Source of the DNA: Allorhizobium ampelinum S4 | GTDB lineage: Bacteria > Pseudomonadota > Alphaproteobacteria > Rhizobiales > Rhizobiaceae | Reading direction: 5' to 3' | Length of the DNA stretch: 64,000 nucleotides | Assembly: GCF_000016285.1 (NCBI RefSeq) | Contig: NC_011989.1 | Span: 1,305,001-1,369,000, forward strand | Notes under the pieces: generated by a model | What the model was told of the DNA's origin: nothing | The model's input: only the letters and a program-made list of their open reading frames with translations | Database searches by the model: none | Shown here: positions 29,987-39,615 of the stretch, piece after piece | How positions within the stretch are numbered: the first letter of the stretch is position 1 | How the letters are laid out: the number at the start of each line of letters is the position of its first letter | Program-made: the position numbers and the translations under genes

Positions 29987-31210
29987 TTAGTCGTTAGACG
30001 TTACCTTTGCGCCCAGAACCTTGGGCAGCGTTTCCGGTGCGCCCATGGCCGCGCCGACGATCATCGGGAAGGGGACCGGGTTTTGCGGTTCCGCGGAGAT
30101 CGTCAGGCTCTTCGGATTGTCGATATAGGCATTGACGGCTGACGTGACGACATTCTGGAAATCGCCAAGCTTGGCCTGGGCCAGCATCAAAGGCATCATG
30201 GCCTTGACCATCTGGCCCATATCCTTGCCCGAGACGCCCTGTTGGCTGCCGCTATAGGCCAGTGCCCGTTCGGTAATGCCGGCATCGTCGAAGCGGATAT
30301 CGGCGCCCAGGAAGGACATTTGCTGCATCAGGCCGAGAATGGCGATGCCGGAGGCCTGCTGCGCCTGCGGGTCCTTGGCATTGGTTTCCATGGCCCGGGC
30401 GGTTTCCTGAAGTTGCTTGACCAGGTCCAGCGTATAACCGGACAGGCCAAGCGCCACCGTCAGCTTACCAACATTCTTGAAATCAAGCGTGTAGTTTTGA
30501 ACGTCAATCGTTCCCGATTGCAGTTCCCAGCTGCCTTTCATGGTCATGCCGCCATCCAGCATGCTGATTCCGAGCTTTTCGATTGCATCGCGGCTCTTTG
30601 GATCATCGACGGTGGACAGATCGAGCTTGAAGCCTTTGACAGTCCCTTCGAAAGCGAGGCTGGCGCCATCGTCCTCGATTGCCGTTGTCGCTTCGGCCTC
30701 GGCCATGGACAACACTTCCTTGCCATCCGCCTTGACGCTGATCGGGCCGCTATGGGCCTTTTCGTAAAACAGCATGGAGGCGAGGTCGCCGCCATCGGTC
30801 TTGGCCGGAACGGTGACGCCGGACAGGTAGAGATCGGAGGCGGTGACGGTTGAGTTGTTTTCAACCAGATTGAGCGGCTGGAAATCGACCCGGTCGATTT
30901 CATAGGAGCCGTCCTGGTTTTCGATGACGCCGCTCATTTTCACGTCGCCGATGGAGACTGGCGCGGCATCCGGGCCGGTATCCGACGCTTTGGCTGGCTT
31001 CAGCTTGGTACCCCGCAGCGTTACGACATCGCCGTTGATATCGATAGAACTGGCGGTAATGGCCGCATTGCCCCCGGTATAGGATTTATTGATCTTGGCG
31101 AGCAAATCCTGGCCATCCAGCGCAAAAGCTGCTGAGGGAAGCACGAGAATGGCGGCACTGACCGAGAGGATACGGCGCAGGGCAGGCCCGGCGGATTTAT
31201 GCGTCGTCAT
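29987..31210 (-). CDS. Large secreted protein of unknown function
   Basis: A 407-residue protein with a clear Sec signal (residues 1-30, cleavage near AFA-LDG). The mature part is rich in small beta-strand patterns and acidic residues (DIRFDDAGITERALAYSGSQ near 290). It has no cysteines visible in the mature part and no membrane helix after the signal. The arrangement is reminiscent of DUF945/YdgA-like periplasmic proteins, but I cannot confirm that. ATG at 31210 has AGAGGGAATTGTT before it. Divergent from parC. Confidence 0.8.
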   Translation of the reverse strand: MTTHKSAGPALRRILSVSAAILVLPSAAFALDGQDLLAKINKSYTGGNAAITASSIDINGDVVTLRGTKLKPAKASDTGPDAAPVSIGDVKMSGVIENQDGSYEIDRVDFQPLNLVENNSTVTASDLYLSGVTVPAKTDGGDLASMLFYEKAHSGPISVKADGKEVLSMAEAEATTAIEDDGASLAFEGTVKGFKLDLSTVDDPKSRDAIEKLGISMLDGGMTMKGSWELQSGTIDVQNYTLDFKNVGKLTVALGLSGYTLDLVKQLQETARAMETNAKDPQAQQASGIAILGLMQQMSFLGADIRFDDAGITERALAYSGSQQGVSGKDMGQMVKAMMPLMLAQAKLGDFQNVVTSAVNAYIDNPKSLTISAEPQNPVPFPMIVGAAMGAPETLPKVLGAKVTSND

Positions 31211-31409
31211 AACAATTCCCTCTAAGAACAAAAGGATATGCGCGATTGCGCGGTCATGATCCTTTATAAGACAGTGCGGAAATCCGCCATGCTTTTTGTC
31301 GTACTCGTTTGATTTTGTCTCATAGACCCCAAACGCCCTGATCGGATAATCCACAGGTGCATCCCCCGGAATCCTTGCCGTGCAAGGGGTTCTCGGCTAC
31401 GCAAGGGGC

Positions 31410-33686
31410 ATGGGAAAAAGTCTTATACCGCCTGGCGACGGTGGCGATAACGTCACACCGATCGATCTGAAATATGCGCTGGAAGAGCGCTACCTGGCCT
31501 ATGCGCTGTCGACCATCATGCACCGGGCGCTGCCTGACGTGCGCGATGGGCTGAAGCCGGTGCATCGGCGCATCATCCATGCGATGAGCGAAATGGGGAT
31601 CAGGCCCAATTCCGCCTTCAAGAAATGCGCCCGTATCGTCGGCGATGTCATCGGTAAATTTCACCCGCATGGCGACCAGTCGGTCTATGACGCGCTGGTG
31701 CGGCTCGCCCAGGATTTTTCGCAGCGCTATCCCGTTGTCGATGGTCAGGGCAATTTCGGCAATATCGACGGCGATTCGGCGGCTGCCTACCGATATACCG
31801 AAGCACGGATGACCGACGTTGCTGGGCTTCTGCTCGAGGGTATCGAGCAGGATGCGGTGGATTTTCGCCCGACCTATAACGAGGAAGACGACGAGCCGGT
31901 CGTGTTGCCCGGCGCTTTCCCCAATCTGCTCGCCAATGGCGCCTCCGGCATCGCGGTCGGCATGGCAACCTCGATCCCGCCGCACAATGCCCATGAGCTG
32001 TGTGATGCGGCGCTTTATCTGATCAAGAACCGTAGCGCTTCTGTCGAAGAGCTGTTTGCCGATCCGGCTCATCCGCAGCGCGGCGGCATCGAGGGACCGG
32101 ATTTCCCGACCGGTGGCATTGTCATCGAAAGCCGCGAAAGCATGCTGGAAACCTACCGCACCGGACGCGGCGGTTTCCGAGTGCGGGCCAAATGGGAGAC
32201 GGAAGACCTCGGGCGCGGCGGCTATCAGATCGTCATTACCCAGATCCCGTTCCAGGTGCAGAAATCACGGTTGATCGAAAAGATCGCCGAATTGCTGATC
32301 GCCAAGCGCCTGCCGTTGCTGGAAGACATTCGCGATGAGTCAGCCGAAGACGTTCGCGTTGTGCTGGTGCCGAAGAGTCGTACCGTCGATCCGACCATCC
32401 TGATGGAATCGCTATTCAAGCTGTCTGAGCTGGAAAGCCGCATTCCCTTGAACATGAACGTCCTCTCCCAAGGTAAAGTACCGAAGGTGATGGCGCTGAA
32501 CGAGGTGCTGCTGGAATGGCTGGATCACCGCAAGGACGTGTTGGTGCGCCGGTCGCGCTTCCGTCTGGCGGCCATCGACCGGCGGCTGGAAATTCTCGGC
32601 GGCTTGCTGATCGCCTATCTCAATCTCGACGAGGTGATCCGCATCATCCGCGAGGAAGACGAGGCCAAGGACGCACTGATTGCCCGCTTCGAGCTGACGG
32701 ACAACCAGGCCGAAGCCATCTTGAACATGCGGTTGCGCAATTTGCGCAAACTCGAGGAATTCGAGATCCGCAAGGAACATGATGCTCTGTCCAAGGAAAA
32801 GGCAGAGATCGAGACATTGCTGGCCTCTGACGACTTGCAATGGGGAACGATTGCCTCGGAAATCGGTGAGGTGAAGAAGAAATATGCCAAGGCGACCGAC
32901 ATTGGCCGCCGCCGCACGCTGTTTGCCAATGCGCCGGATGCCGATGTCGATGCCATTCAGCAGGCGATGATCGAGAAAGAGCCGATCACCGTCGTCATCT
33001 CCGAAAAGGGCTGGATACGGGCGCTTAAGGGCCACAGCTATGACAAGGTCAGCCTGACCTTCAAGGAAGGCGATGGTCTGCGCGTGGCCTTCCCCGCCCA
33101 GACCACAGATAAGATCCTGCTGGTGACCACCGGTGGCAAGGTCTATACGCTTGGCGGCGACAAGCTGCCCGGCGGGCGCGGCCATGGCGAGCCGATCCGA
33201 ATCATGGTCGATATGGAAAACGATCAGGATGTGCTGACGGCTTTCGTCCACGATCCAGCCCGCAAGCTGCTGATCGCCTCGACGGGTGGCAATGGCTTCA
33301 TCGTCGCGGAAAGCGACATCACCGCCAATACCCGCAAGGGCAAACAGGTGATGAATGTCGGCATGCCGGATGAAACCAAGCTGGTCGTGCCGATTTCCGG
33401 CGACCATGTGGCTGTGGTCGGCGAAAATCGCAAAATGGTGGTATTCCCGCTGGCACAGGTCCCGGAAATGAGCCGCGGCAAGGGCGTGCGCCTGCAACGC
33501 TATAAGGACGGCGGTGTCTCCGACATCAAGTGCTTTACCCTTGCAGACGGGCTTTCCTGGGAAGACAGTGCGGGCCGGAGCTTCACCCGCAGCAAGGACG
33601 AACTGTTGGAATGGCTGGGCGATCGGGCCGGGCCTGGACGCACGGTTCCCAAGGGCTTCCCGCGCAGCGGCAAATTCAGCGGCTGA
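31410..33686 (+). CDS. parC: DNA topoisomerase IV subunit A
   Basis: A 758-residue type II topoisomerase subunit that decatenates chromosomes. The N-terminal winged-helix/tower part holds [21 protein letters not shown] near residue 25 and the catalytic tyrosine in AYRYTEARM near 130. A six-bladed C-terminal beta-pinwheel with degenerate repeats follows from about 500. ATG at 31410 is preferred because family homology starts just after it; the frame opens at 31380. Confidence 0.95.
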   Translation: MGKSLIPPGDGGDNVTPIDLKYALEERYLAYALSTIMHRALPDVRDGLKPVHRRIIHAMSEMGIRPNSAFKKCARIVGDVIGKFHPHGDQSVYDALVRLAQDFSQRYPVVDGQGNFGNIDGDSAAAYRYTEARMTDVAGLLLEGIEQDAVDFRPTYNEEDDEPVVLPGAFPNLLANGASGIAVGMATSIPPHNAHELCDAALYLIKNRSASVEELFADPAHPQRGGIEGPDFPTGGIVIESRESMLETYRTGRGGFRVRAKWETEDLGRGGYQIVITQIPFQVQKSRLIEKIAELLIAKRLPLLEDIRDESAEDVRVVLVPKSRTVDPTILMESLFKLSELESRIPLNMNVLSQGKVPKVMALNEVLLEWLDHRKDVLVRRSRFRLAAIDRRLEILGGLLIAYLNLDEVIRIIREEDEAKDALIARFELTDNQAEAILNMRLRNLRKLEEFEIRKEHDALSKEKAEIETLLASDDLQWGTIASEIGEVKKKYAKATDIGRRRTLFANAPDADVDAIQQAMIEKEPITVVISEKGWIRALKGHSYDKVSLTFKEGDGLRVAFPAQTTDKILLVTTGGKVYTLGGDKLPGGRGHGEPIRIMVDMENDQDVLTAFVHDPARKLLIASTGGNGFIVAESDITANTRKGKQVMNVGMPDETKLVVPISGDHVAVVGENRKMVVFPLAQVPEMSRGKGVRLQRYKDGGVSDIKCFTLADGLSWEDSAGRSFTRSKDELLEWLGDRAGPGRTVPKGFPRSGKFSG

Positions 33687-33697
33687 TTGCCCGTTTC

Positions 33698-33725
33698 GTC
33701 CTGCGCACCATGTAGTGCGCAGGAC
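33698..33725 (+). terminator. Hairpin downstream of parC
   Basis: Perfect 10-bp arms GTCCTGCGCA (33698-33707) and TGCGCAGGAC (33716-33725) with an 8-base loop, 11 bases after the parC stop. Only a weak T run follows, so termination efficiency is uncertain. Confidence 0.55.
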
Positions 33726-33794
33726 CGCCGGTTCCGTTTTGCCAATTGCTCAGGCTGTAGCGTATTTCTGCATTTCCGAGAAACGTTGAATGCA

Positions 33795-33900
33795 CTAGAG
33801 CATCGGACCGAAAATAGGAATCGGAACGATGCTCTAGGTTCTTGTTTAGGCATCGGATTCATCCGAAAACCGGTTCCCACTTTTCGGTCCGATGCCCTAG
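33795..33900. repeat. RIME1-like two-palindrome repeat (copy A)
   Basis: About 106 bases. The first hairpin has perfect arms CTAGAGCATCG (33795-33805) and CGATGCTCTAG (33827-33837). The second has GGCATCGGA (33849-33857) and TCCGATGCC (33888-33896) around the core CCGAAAACCGGTTCCCA. The right terminus, CTAG, provides the TAG stop of the GGDEF-EAL gene read on the minus strand. Structure and sequence match rhizobial intergenic mosaic elements (RIME1) as I know them. Confidence 0.85.
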
Positions 33901-35933
33901 CTGATAAAATGGGTAATCAGCGGCGCGTCTGTGCTTTCCGCCTCAGTTTGGCTAAAATGGTTCAGGGGTTTGGACTTGAAGACATCCAGGGTGGCCGGGC
34001 GGCCGATGTAGAATCCCTGTACATGATCAATGTCGAACTGCCGCATCAACTCCAGCTGTTCCTCGGTCTCGATGCCCTCGACAAGAATGCGGTGGCCACG
34101 ATTGCGGACCAGCGCGATGATGTCGCGCAGCATGGAGCGTCCCTTCGGCGTATCGCTGTCATGAAGGAAGGACCTGTCGATCTTCACGGTGTCGAAATTG
34201 AAGAGCCGTAGCCAGGACAGTCCGGCGAAACCGGTGCCGAAATCATCCAGCCAGATGCGGATGCCCATATTTTCAAGGTCCTTGATGCAGCGCAGTATGT
34301 CGGATTGACGATCCATATTGATGCCTTCGGTAATCTCGAAGGCGACATGCTGCCCATCAACGCCGGTATCGATCAGGATTTCAGCCACGGCGGCGGCAAA
34401 GCCGCGGGTTTTCAACTGAATAGGAGAGACATTGATACTAACGACCGGCGCGTGGCCGGGAACGAGGATTTCGGTGCAGGCCTGGCGTAGCGTCCACAGG
34501 CCGAGATCAAGGATGGACCCCGTTCGCTCGGCAATCGGAATGAACACCGAGGGTGTGACAGGCGTCCCATCCAGCAGTTTCAGCCGCATCAGGGCTTCAG
34601 CAGCGTCGATCTTGCCGGTCGTGAGGTTGAGGATCGGCTGATAGACGAGGGAAACAAGGTTATTGGCCACAGCCACCCGCAACAAAGCGGCAATGTGTTC
34701 GCTATCGTCGCTGCTTTGCGGATCGTTCGGGTCAAACAGCCGCACGCAATTACGACCATTGGCCTTTGCCGAATAGAGCGCCCGGTCCGCCTCGGTAATG
34801 ATCTTTTCCAGCCGTGGACCGAAATGAGGGCGTGTGAAGGCCGCGCCGACGCTGACCGTAACGACGTTGATGCCATCCTTGCGCTGATCATGGACCAGCG
34901 ACATTTTTTCCACGGTATTGCGAATCATCTCAGCCAGCAGCCCAACATCGTCACGGCTAGCGGCTGGAGCCAGAACGATAAATTCCTCGCCGCCATAACG
35001 GCCAATGGAGGCATTGAAGGGCAGGAGGGCTGTCTTCAGAGCATTGGCGACCAGGACCAGACAGTGGTCGCCAGCCTGATGGCCGTAATAGTCGTTGTAT
35101 TTCTTGAAAAAATCGACGTCGACCAAAATTGCGGCAAAGCCGGTTCCTGAACTTTGCCATTCAGCCCAATTGTCCCGCAATCGCTGATCGATGGCACGCC
35201 GGTTTTCAACGCCGGTCAGATAGTCTGTGTTGGAAAGGCGCAGCAGCGCTTTGCCGCGTTCGATCGCTTCCCGATGCTGCTTGCGTGCCTCCAGCGCGTT
35301 GAGGAAAACATTATGTCGCTCCCTGTTCAGCCGTAGATTGACGTAGCTGGTGAAAATGAAACAGGAGACAAAAAACGTCCCAAAAGCAATAACATAGGAG
35401 GTTTCTTCCGCGAAATTGGTTGTAAGGCTCCAGAAAAACAGCAGGAGAACCACAGCCGATGTCGCGATGGATAGCAGAAAGTCCAGGCCAAAGAAAAGGT
35501 TGGCGCTCATCATGAAAATAGTCCCAAAAACCATGTAGTAACGCAGGTTCTCAGACAATTCAGTCATTGAGGCCACATACAGCCAGACTCCATAGCCGAT
35601 AATGAGGGCAATGGAGCATGTCAGGTCTATCCACGCGGCCCTGACCTTCAGCCAAATCTGCGTTTCCAGAGAGACAATGGCGAGCACGCCGATGAGCAGC
35701 CGGATTTTCATTTCCGTTACGGCAACATCCGGAACGAGTAGGAAATCGGTTATGGAGAATAGGATATAGACAATGCTGGCTGCCCAAAGTCCAAATCTGG
35801 CTTTATGGATCCTATCCTGCTCAGTCTCTTCCCGGTAGAGCTTCGCCATTTCTGCGGTTCGCCTTCTATCGGAAACCCCGCTCCTAGTCACGGTATTCGG
35901 ATCGGGCAGGGTATTCTTCATGCTGAATTCCAT
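33897..35933 (-). CDS. Membrane GGDEF-EAL protein (diguanylate cyclase/phosphodiesterase)
   Basis: A 678-residue inner-membrane protein. Residues about 45-210 form five to six membrane helices. Then comes a GGDEF domain with an intact active site (GRYGGEEF near 312) and an EAL domain with EALMR near 442, the LDDFGTGFAGLSWL block and KIDRSF. Both activities could therefore be functional. No RxxD inhibitory site is seen five residues before GGEEF (the segment reads LPFNASIGRY). ATG at 35933 has GAGGACGATC upstream; a GTG at 35975 is less likely. The TAG stop lies in a RIME1-like repeat. Confidence 0.92.
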   Translation of the reverse strand: MEFSMKNTLPDPNTVTRSGVSDRRRTAEMAKLYREETEQDRIHKARFGLWAASIVYILFSITDFLLVPDVAVTEMKIRLLIGVLAIVSLETQIWLKVRAAWIDLTCSIALIIGYGVWLYVASMTELSENLRYYMVFGTIFMMSANLFFGLDFLLSIATSAVVLLLFFWSLTTNFAEETSYVIAFGTFFVSCFIFTSYVNLRLNRERHNVFLNALEARKQHREAIERGKALLRLSNTDYLTGVENRRAIDQRLRDNWAEWQSSGTGFAAILVDVDFFKKYNDYYGHQAGDHCLVLVANALKTALLPFNASIGRYGGEEFIVLAPAASRDDVGLLAEMIRNTVEKMSLVHDQRKDGINVVTVSVGAAFTRPHFGPRLEKIITEADRALYSAKANGRNCVRLFDPNDPQSSDDSEHIAALLRVAVANNLVSLVYQPILNLTTGKIDAAEALMRLKLLDGTPVTPSVFIPIAERTGSILDLGLWTLRQACTEILVPGHAPVVSINVSPIQLKTRGFAAAVAEILIDTGVDGQHVAFEITEGINMDRQSDILRCIKDLENMGIRIWLDDFGTGFAGLSWLRLFNFDTVKIDRSFLHDSDTPKGRSMLRDIIALVRNRGHRILVEGIETEEQLELMRQFDIDHVQGFYIGRPATLDVFKSKPLNHFSQTEAESTDAPLITHFIS

Positions 35934-36231
35934 CGATAGATCGTCCTCAGAGGGAATCCAAGCCCTACCTTCCAATGTTTCATTGGAGCGCCCGTTGTCA
36001 TGCCATCTTTTCGGTAAAGTCAGAGCCCTAATTTACAGCATTTATAGAGTATTAACACTCGCTTTTTTACCTGCGTCGATGCAGTGCATGCTTTACCGGC
36101 CTGATACAATAGGGGATTTTAGTCGTTAACCTTAATTCAAGAAGACCCCGGCATCCAGTCGCGGAATCAACAATCAGGCTTTATAGTTACAAAGTCATTA
36201 ACACTCTTGTTTCAATCTTAAGGGTAGCCCC
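35934..36231. promoter_or_regulatory. AT-rich divergent promoter region with short palindrome
   Basis: About 300 AT-rich bases between the GGDEF-EAL gene and the divergent methyltransferase. TCCAATG (35971-35977) and CATTGGA (35981-35987) form a 7-bp palindrome with a 3-base centre, 40 bases upstream of the GGDEF-EAL start; it could be an operator. No gene seen. Confidence 0.4.
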
Positions 36232-37278
36232 ATGCAGCAAATTGAAATTACGCTCGATGGAGAGAGTTTGGTTACGCCGGAGACCATTGCAACTGCGGTT
36301 TTTTCTTCGAAAATTAACGATGGAAGAAACAGCGATCTCAAGACCGCTGAGGCAGAACTTGCGATTTTTTTGAATATTGCCCAGCAGAAAGTACAAAAAA
36401 AGGCGCCGGTAGAGGAAGTTTTAGCGCTCGTTATTTCTAATCTCCATAAGATTCGTTCGAAATATACGCCGGAGATCTGGAGAAGCCTTATTCCACTTGC
36501 GCAGAATCATCCCGTTAGTAAATTTTTTCACGAAGACCCCTTTACCCATTGGTCATTCGTCAAACCACGTGGATATTCCGGCGATGCACATCTTCTCGAT
36601 TTCATCTATGGACATGAAAGTGTAGCGGAAGAAGTTGCTGGCGCGTCCGAACTTGGCCGCATGCTTTACAGTCACACCAGGGAGTCCGGGGCTCCGGTAG
36701 CGGTGCGTGAGCGGCGCGATATCGTCGCCCGCCATGTGGATGAAATTGCCTCGTCACGCGGTCCGGATGCGGAAATCATGACCGTTGCTGCGGGCCATCT
36801 GCGGGAAGGCGCCCGTTCCGTTGCCCTTAAGGAAGGCAGGATCAAACGCTGGGTTGCCCTGGATCAGGATCCGCTTAGCATTGGCTCGATCCGGCAGGAT
36901 TTCGAGGGGACATGTGTTGAAGCTGTCGATGGTTCGGTTCGCAGCCTGCTGACCAATTCTCATCAGCTTGGTACATTCGATTTCATCTATGCTTCCGGCC
37001 TTTACGATTACCTCAACGACAAGGTGGCGGTAAAGCTGACGAAGAAATGCCTATCCATGCTGAAGCCGAATGGCGTTTTCATGTTTGCCAATTTCTCGGA
37101 CGATTTTGACACCGACGGCTATATGGAAACCTTCATGAACTGGGCGCTGCTGCTGCGGAGCGAGCAGGACATGTGGCGCGTTATTCATGCAAGCACACCA
37201 GAAGGCGATATCGATGCTCAGGTCCGTTTCGGTGCCAATCGCAATATTGTCTACGGCTTTATCCGCAAGATCGGCTAG
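36232..37278 (+). CDS. SAM-dependent methyltransferase, possibly PhcB-like
   Basis: A 348-residue soluble protein. The N-terminal 100 residues are helical. Around residue 110 is KPRGYSGDAHLLDFIYGHES, which resembles the RGY-GD motif of proteins annotated as 3-hydroxypalmitic acid methyl ester (PhcB-type) biosynthesis. A class I methyltransferase domain then follows: EIMTVAAGHLREGAR near 180, ALDQDPLS near 205, TFDFIYASGLYDYL near 245 and FMFANFSDD near 283. If that family link is right it would methylate a fatty acid-derived signal; this is inference from motif memory. It is AT-richer than its surroundings and lies between two c-di-GMP enzymes. Confidence 0.7.
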   Translation: MQQIEITLDGESLVTPETIATAVFSSKINDGRNSDLKTAEAELAIFLNIAQQKVQKKAPVEEVLALVISNLHKIRSKYTPEIWRSLIPLAQNHPVSKFFHEDPFTHWSFVKPRGYSGDAHLLDFIYGHESVAEEVAGASELGRMLYSHTRESGAPVAVRERRDIVARHVDEIASSRGPDAEIMTVAAGHLREGARSVALKEGRIKRWVALDQDPLSIGSIRQDFEGTCVEAVDGSVRSLLTNSHQLGTFDFIYASGLYDYLNDKVAVKLTKKCLSMLKPNGVFMFANFSDDFDTDGYMETFMNWALLLRSEQDMWRVIHASTPEGDIDAQVRFGANRNIVYGFIRKIG

Positions 37279-37747
37279 GCTTAACTATGGGTTTACTGTA
37301 TAAGTCCGTGAATATATTATATTTGCGGCTTTATGCAGAATCTATGAGACATTTCACGAGCCTGCGCGTTGCATTTCAGGTGCGTGGCTCGTTAAAGAAA
37401 ATCGATTTCATTTATTTTGCAGCCAGCATATCTCCCAAATGACTGGTTGTGGTTCCCCAAGCCCAGAATTCTTCTGAATTCTGGGCTTTGTTTTGCATGA
37501 AAACAATGATTCATGATGCTATAACCATAGATAAATTCCAGCTTTTTGCAGTTAATATCGTCACTTGGTTTTAATCACTTCTGCGCCATATGGAACAAAG
37601 GCCGTGCGCGAGCGTTTTTGATTTCAAACCGTGCTCAATACGCAAGCCGGAAGAGTTTTTTGCCTGGCTGCGCCTTTCGGAACCGCGTTTCTGCGTGGTC
37701 GGCTTTCGGCATGATAATCAGATGCTTCGAGCCCTACTAAGAAGGCG
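37279..37747. other. Intergenic region after methyltransferase
   Basis: About 470 AT-rich bases. It contains a strong terminator (37459-37494) and, before it, a 51-codon open frame (37287-37442) without a good ribosome site that I do not accept as a gene. Beyond the terminator it presumably holds the promoter of the GAF-EAL gene at 37748. Confidence 0.5.
37459..37494 (+). terminator. Intrinsic terminator of the methyltransferase gene
   Basis: Perfect 13-bp stem AAGCCCAGAATTC (37459-37471) with GAATTCTGGGCTT (37476-37488), a TTCT loop, then TGTTTT. It separates the methyltransferase from the downstream EAL gene. Confidence 0.88.
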
Positions 37748-39532
37748 ATGACCGTGGACCAAGAGCGCGAACTGGCAAGACTGACCAGCCTACGCAACCT
37801 GAAAATACTTGATACCCTACCGAGTGAAAGCTTCGACCGGATTACTCGAATCGTATCGGAATTTTTCGGACTGCCAGTCGCGGCCGTGTCGCTGACAGAT
37901 GTCGATCGCCAGTGGTTCAAGTCGAAAGTGGGAATCGAGCATAACCAGATTCCACGATTCAAGGCGCCCTGTGCTGAAGTCGCGGAGACTTGTCGGCCGC
38001 TGATCGTCAACGATTTTCACAATGATGCCTTTTATGTCGATAGTCCCCTCGGTCAGGCTGGCGTGCGGTTCTACGCCGGTGTGCCGCTGATGACGACGGA
38101 TGGCTATTCCCTGGGCGCGCTCTGCGTTCTTGATAATGAACCTCACACGGTCGGCGACAGGGAAATGGCCGTACTCTCCGATATGGCGGCCATGGTCATG
38201 GCGCAGATAGAAATGCAGCATGCCGTTGGCCGTATTGAGGCCGCCAGCGGTCTGCCCAATCGCTTCCAATTGTTGAGCGACCTTGCCGATATTGGCAAGC
38301 ACGGCGGGGGCAAGGAACGGTTGATCGGCGTTCTCGATCTTGCGCGCACCATGCAGTTCGACCGGTTGTCGCGTGTCATGGGTCCATCGCATCTGGATGG
38401 TGTCATCCGCTCCGTGGCGCAGTTCCTGCAGAGGGCGGTAGGTGATCATACCGCCTCCTATCACATTGGCGCGATGCAGTTTGCCTTGATCCCGCCGGAG
38501 GACGTCACATCCGAAAGCCTGCTTCCTATGCTGAAAAGCTTGCTGTCCGATGTCGGTGAGGTGGCCAATCTTCGTTTGACGATGACACCCTCGCTTGGGG
38601 TGACCTGGTTCAATCCGGGCGCAATGGAGCCGGAAAACGTGCTGCGGTCGCTGCAAAGTGCGGTTCAAGACGCGCGTGACAGCGAAACCGGCATTGCCTT
38701 TTTCTCCGACGATCATGACCTGCTGCATCGCCGTAACTTCCGCCTGTTGCAGGATTTTCCTGTCGCTCTGGCGTCGCAGGATCAATTGCATCTGGTTTTC
38801 CAGCCGAGGCTGTCTTTGAAGACCGGTCAGGCGGAATGCGCCGAAGCGTTGCTGCGCTGGAACCACCCTGAACTGGGGTCGATTTCACCAGCCGAATTCG
38901 TGCCAGTTATCGAAGCCTCCGATCTGGTGCGCGCCATGAGCGCCTGGGTGATCGACAAGGCGCTGTCGCATCTGGCCGTTCTGCGAGGTCAAGGCATCGA
39001 TATGCGATTGTCGATCAATATTTCGGCTCTCAATCTGAATGAGCCGGAATTTCTGGAACTGCTGAAGGAAAAGCTGGCGAAATACGATGTTCTGCCGGGT
39101 CAGATTGAATTTGAACTGACGGAAACGGCGATGATGAGGGAGACCGAAAAGTCACTCGACCTTCTTCACGCGCTGAGCGCCCATGGTATCCGGCTGGCGA
39201 TCGACGACTTCGGCACTGGCTATAGCAGCCTGGCCTATATGCAGAAATTGCCTGCTGATGTTGTGAAAATCGACCGTTCTTTCGTCGCGGATATGGCAAA
39301 AGGCAATCGCGAGCGCGTCTTGGTGCGATCGATGATCAACCTTTCGCACAGTCTAGGCTATGAAGTGGTGGCGGAAGGCGTCGAAACGCTGGAAGCTGCT
39401 GATCTCCTGCAAGCGATGGGTTGCGATGAGATTCAGGGCTTCTGGCTGTCGCGTCCCATGGCGGCGGAAGTCCTGCCGGAATGGCTGCGCCATCGGCATG
39501 GGGCTGCTGATCAGGCGGCTCAGGTCGCCTGA
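37748..39532 (+). CDS. GAF - degenerate GGDEF - EAL phosphodiesterase
   Basis: A 594-residue soluble protein. Residues about 1-160 form a GAF sensor (QWFKSKVGIE near 55, GALCVLDNEPH near 124). Next is a GGDEF-like domain in which the active-site loop reads HIGAMQFALI near 240, so cyclase activity is not expected. Last is an EAL domain with an intact start (AEALLRWNHPELG near 365), ELTETAMM, IDDFGTGYSSLAY and KIDRSF. It should hydrolyse c-di-GMP, with GAF and pseudo-GGDEF acting as sensors. Confidence 0.93.
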   Translation: MTVDQERELARLTSLRNLKILDTLPSESFDRITRIVSEFFGLPVAAVSLTDVDRQWFKSKVGIEHNQIPRFKAPCAEVAETCRPLIVNDFHNDAFYVDSPLGQAGVRFYAGVPLMTTDGYSLGALCVLDNEPHTVGDREMAVLSDMAAMVMAQIEMQHAVGRIEAASGLPNRFQLLSDLADIGKHGGGKERLIGVLDLARTMQFDRLSRVMGPSHLDGVIRSVAQFLQRAVGDHTASYHIGAMQFALIPPEDVTSESLLPMLKSLLSDVGEVANLRLTMTPSLGVTWFNPGAMEPENVLRSLQSAVQDARDSETGIAFFSDDHDLLHRRNFRLLQDFPVALASQDQLHLVFQPRLSLKTGQAECAEALLRWNHPELGSISPAEFVPVIEASDLVRAMSAWVIDKALSHLAVLRGQGIDMRLSINISALNLNEPEFLELLKEKLAKYDVLPGQIEFELTETAMMRETEKSLDLLHALSAHGIRLAIDDFGTGYSSLAYMQKLPADVVKIDRSFVADMAKGNRERVLVRSMINLSHSLGYEVVAEGVETLEAADLLQAMGCDEIQGFWLSRPMAAEVLPEWLRHRHGAADQAAQVA

Positions 39533-39615
39533 TCCACTCTACCAAATCTCAAAAAAAATGCTGAGGTATCCTCCTTTTGAGGAGGCTGCCAAAGGCATAC
39601 GAAGAGTAATCTTTA

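Noticed and set aside
37287..37442. 51-codon open frame after the methyltransferase
   Set aside because: No ribosome site, unusual composition and it lies just before the terminator; treated as accidental.
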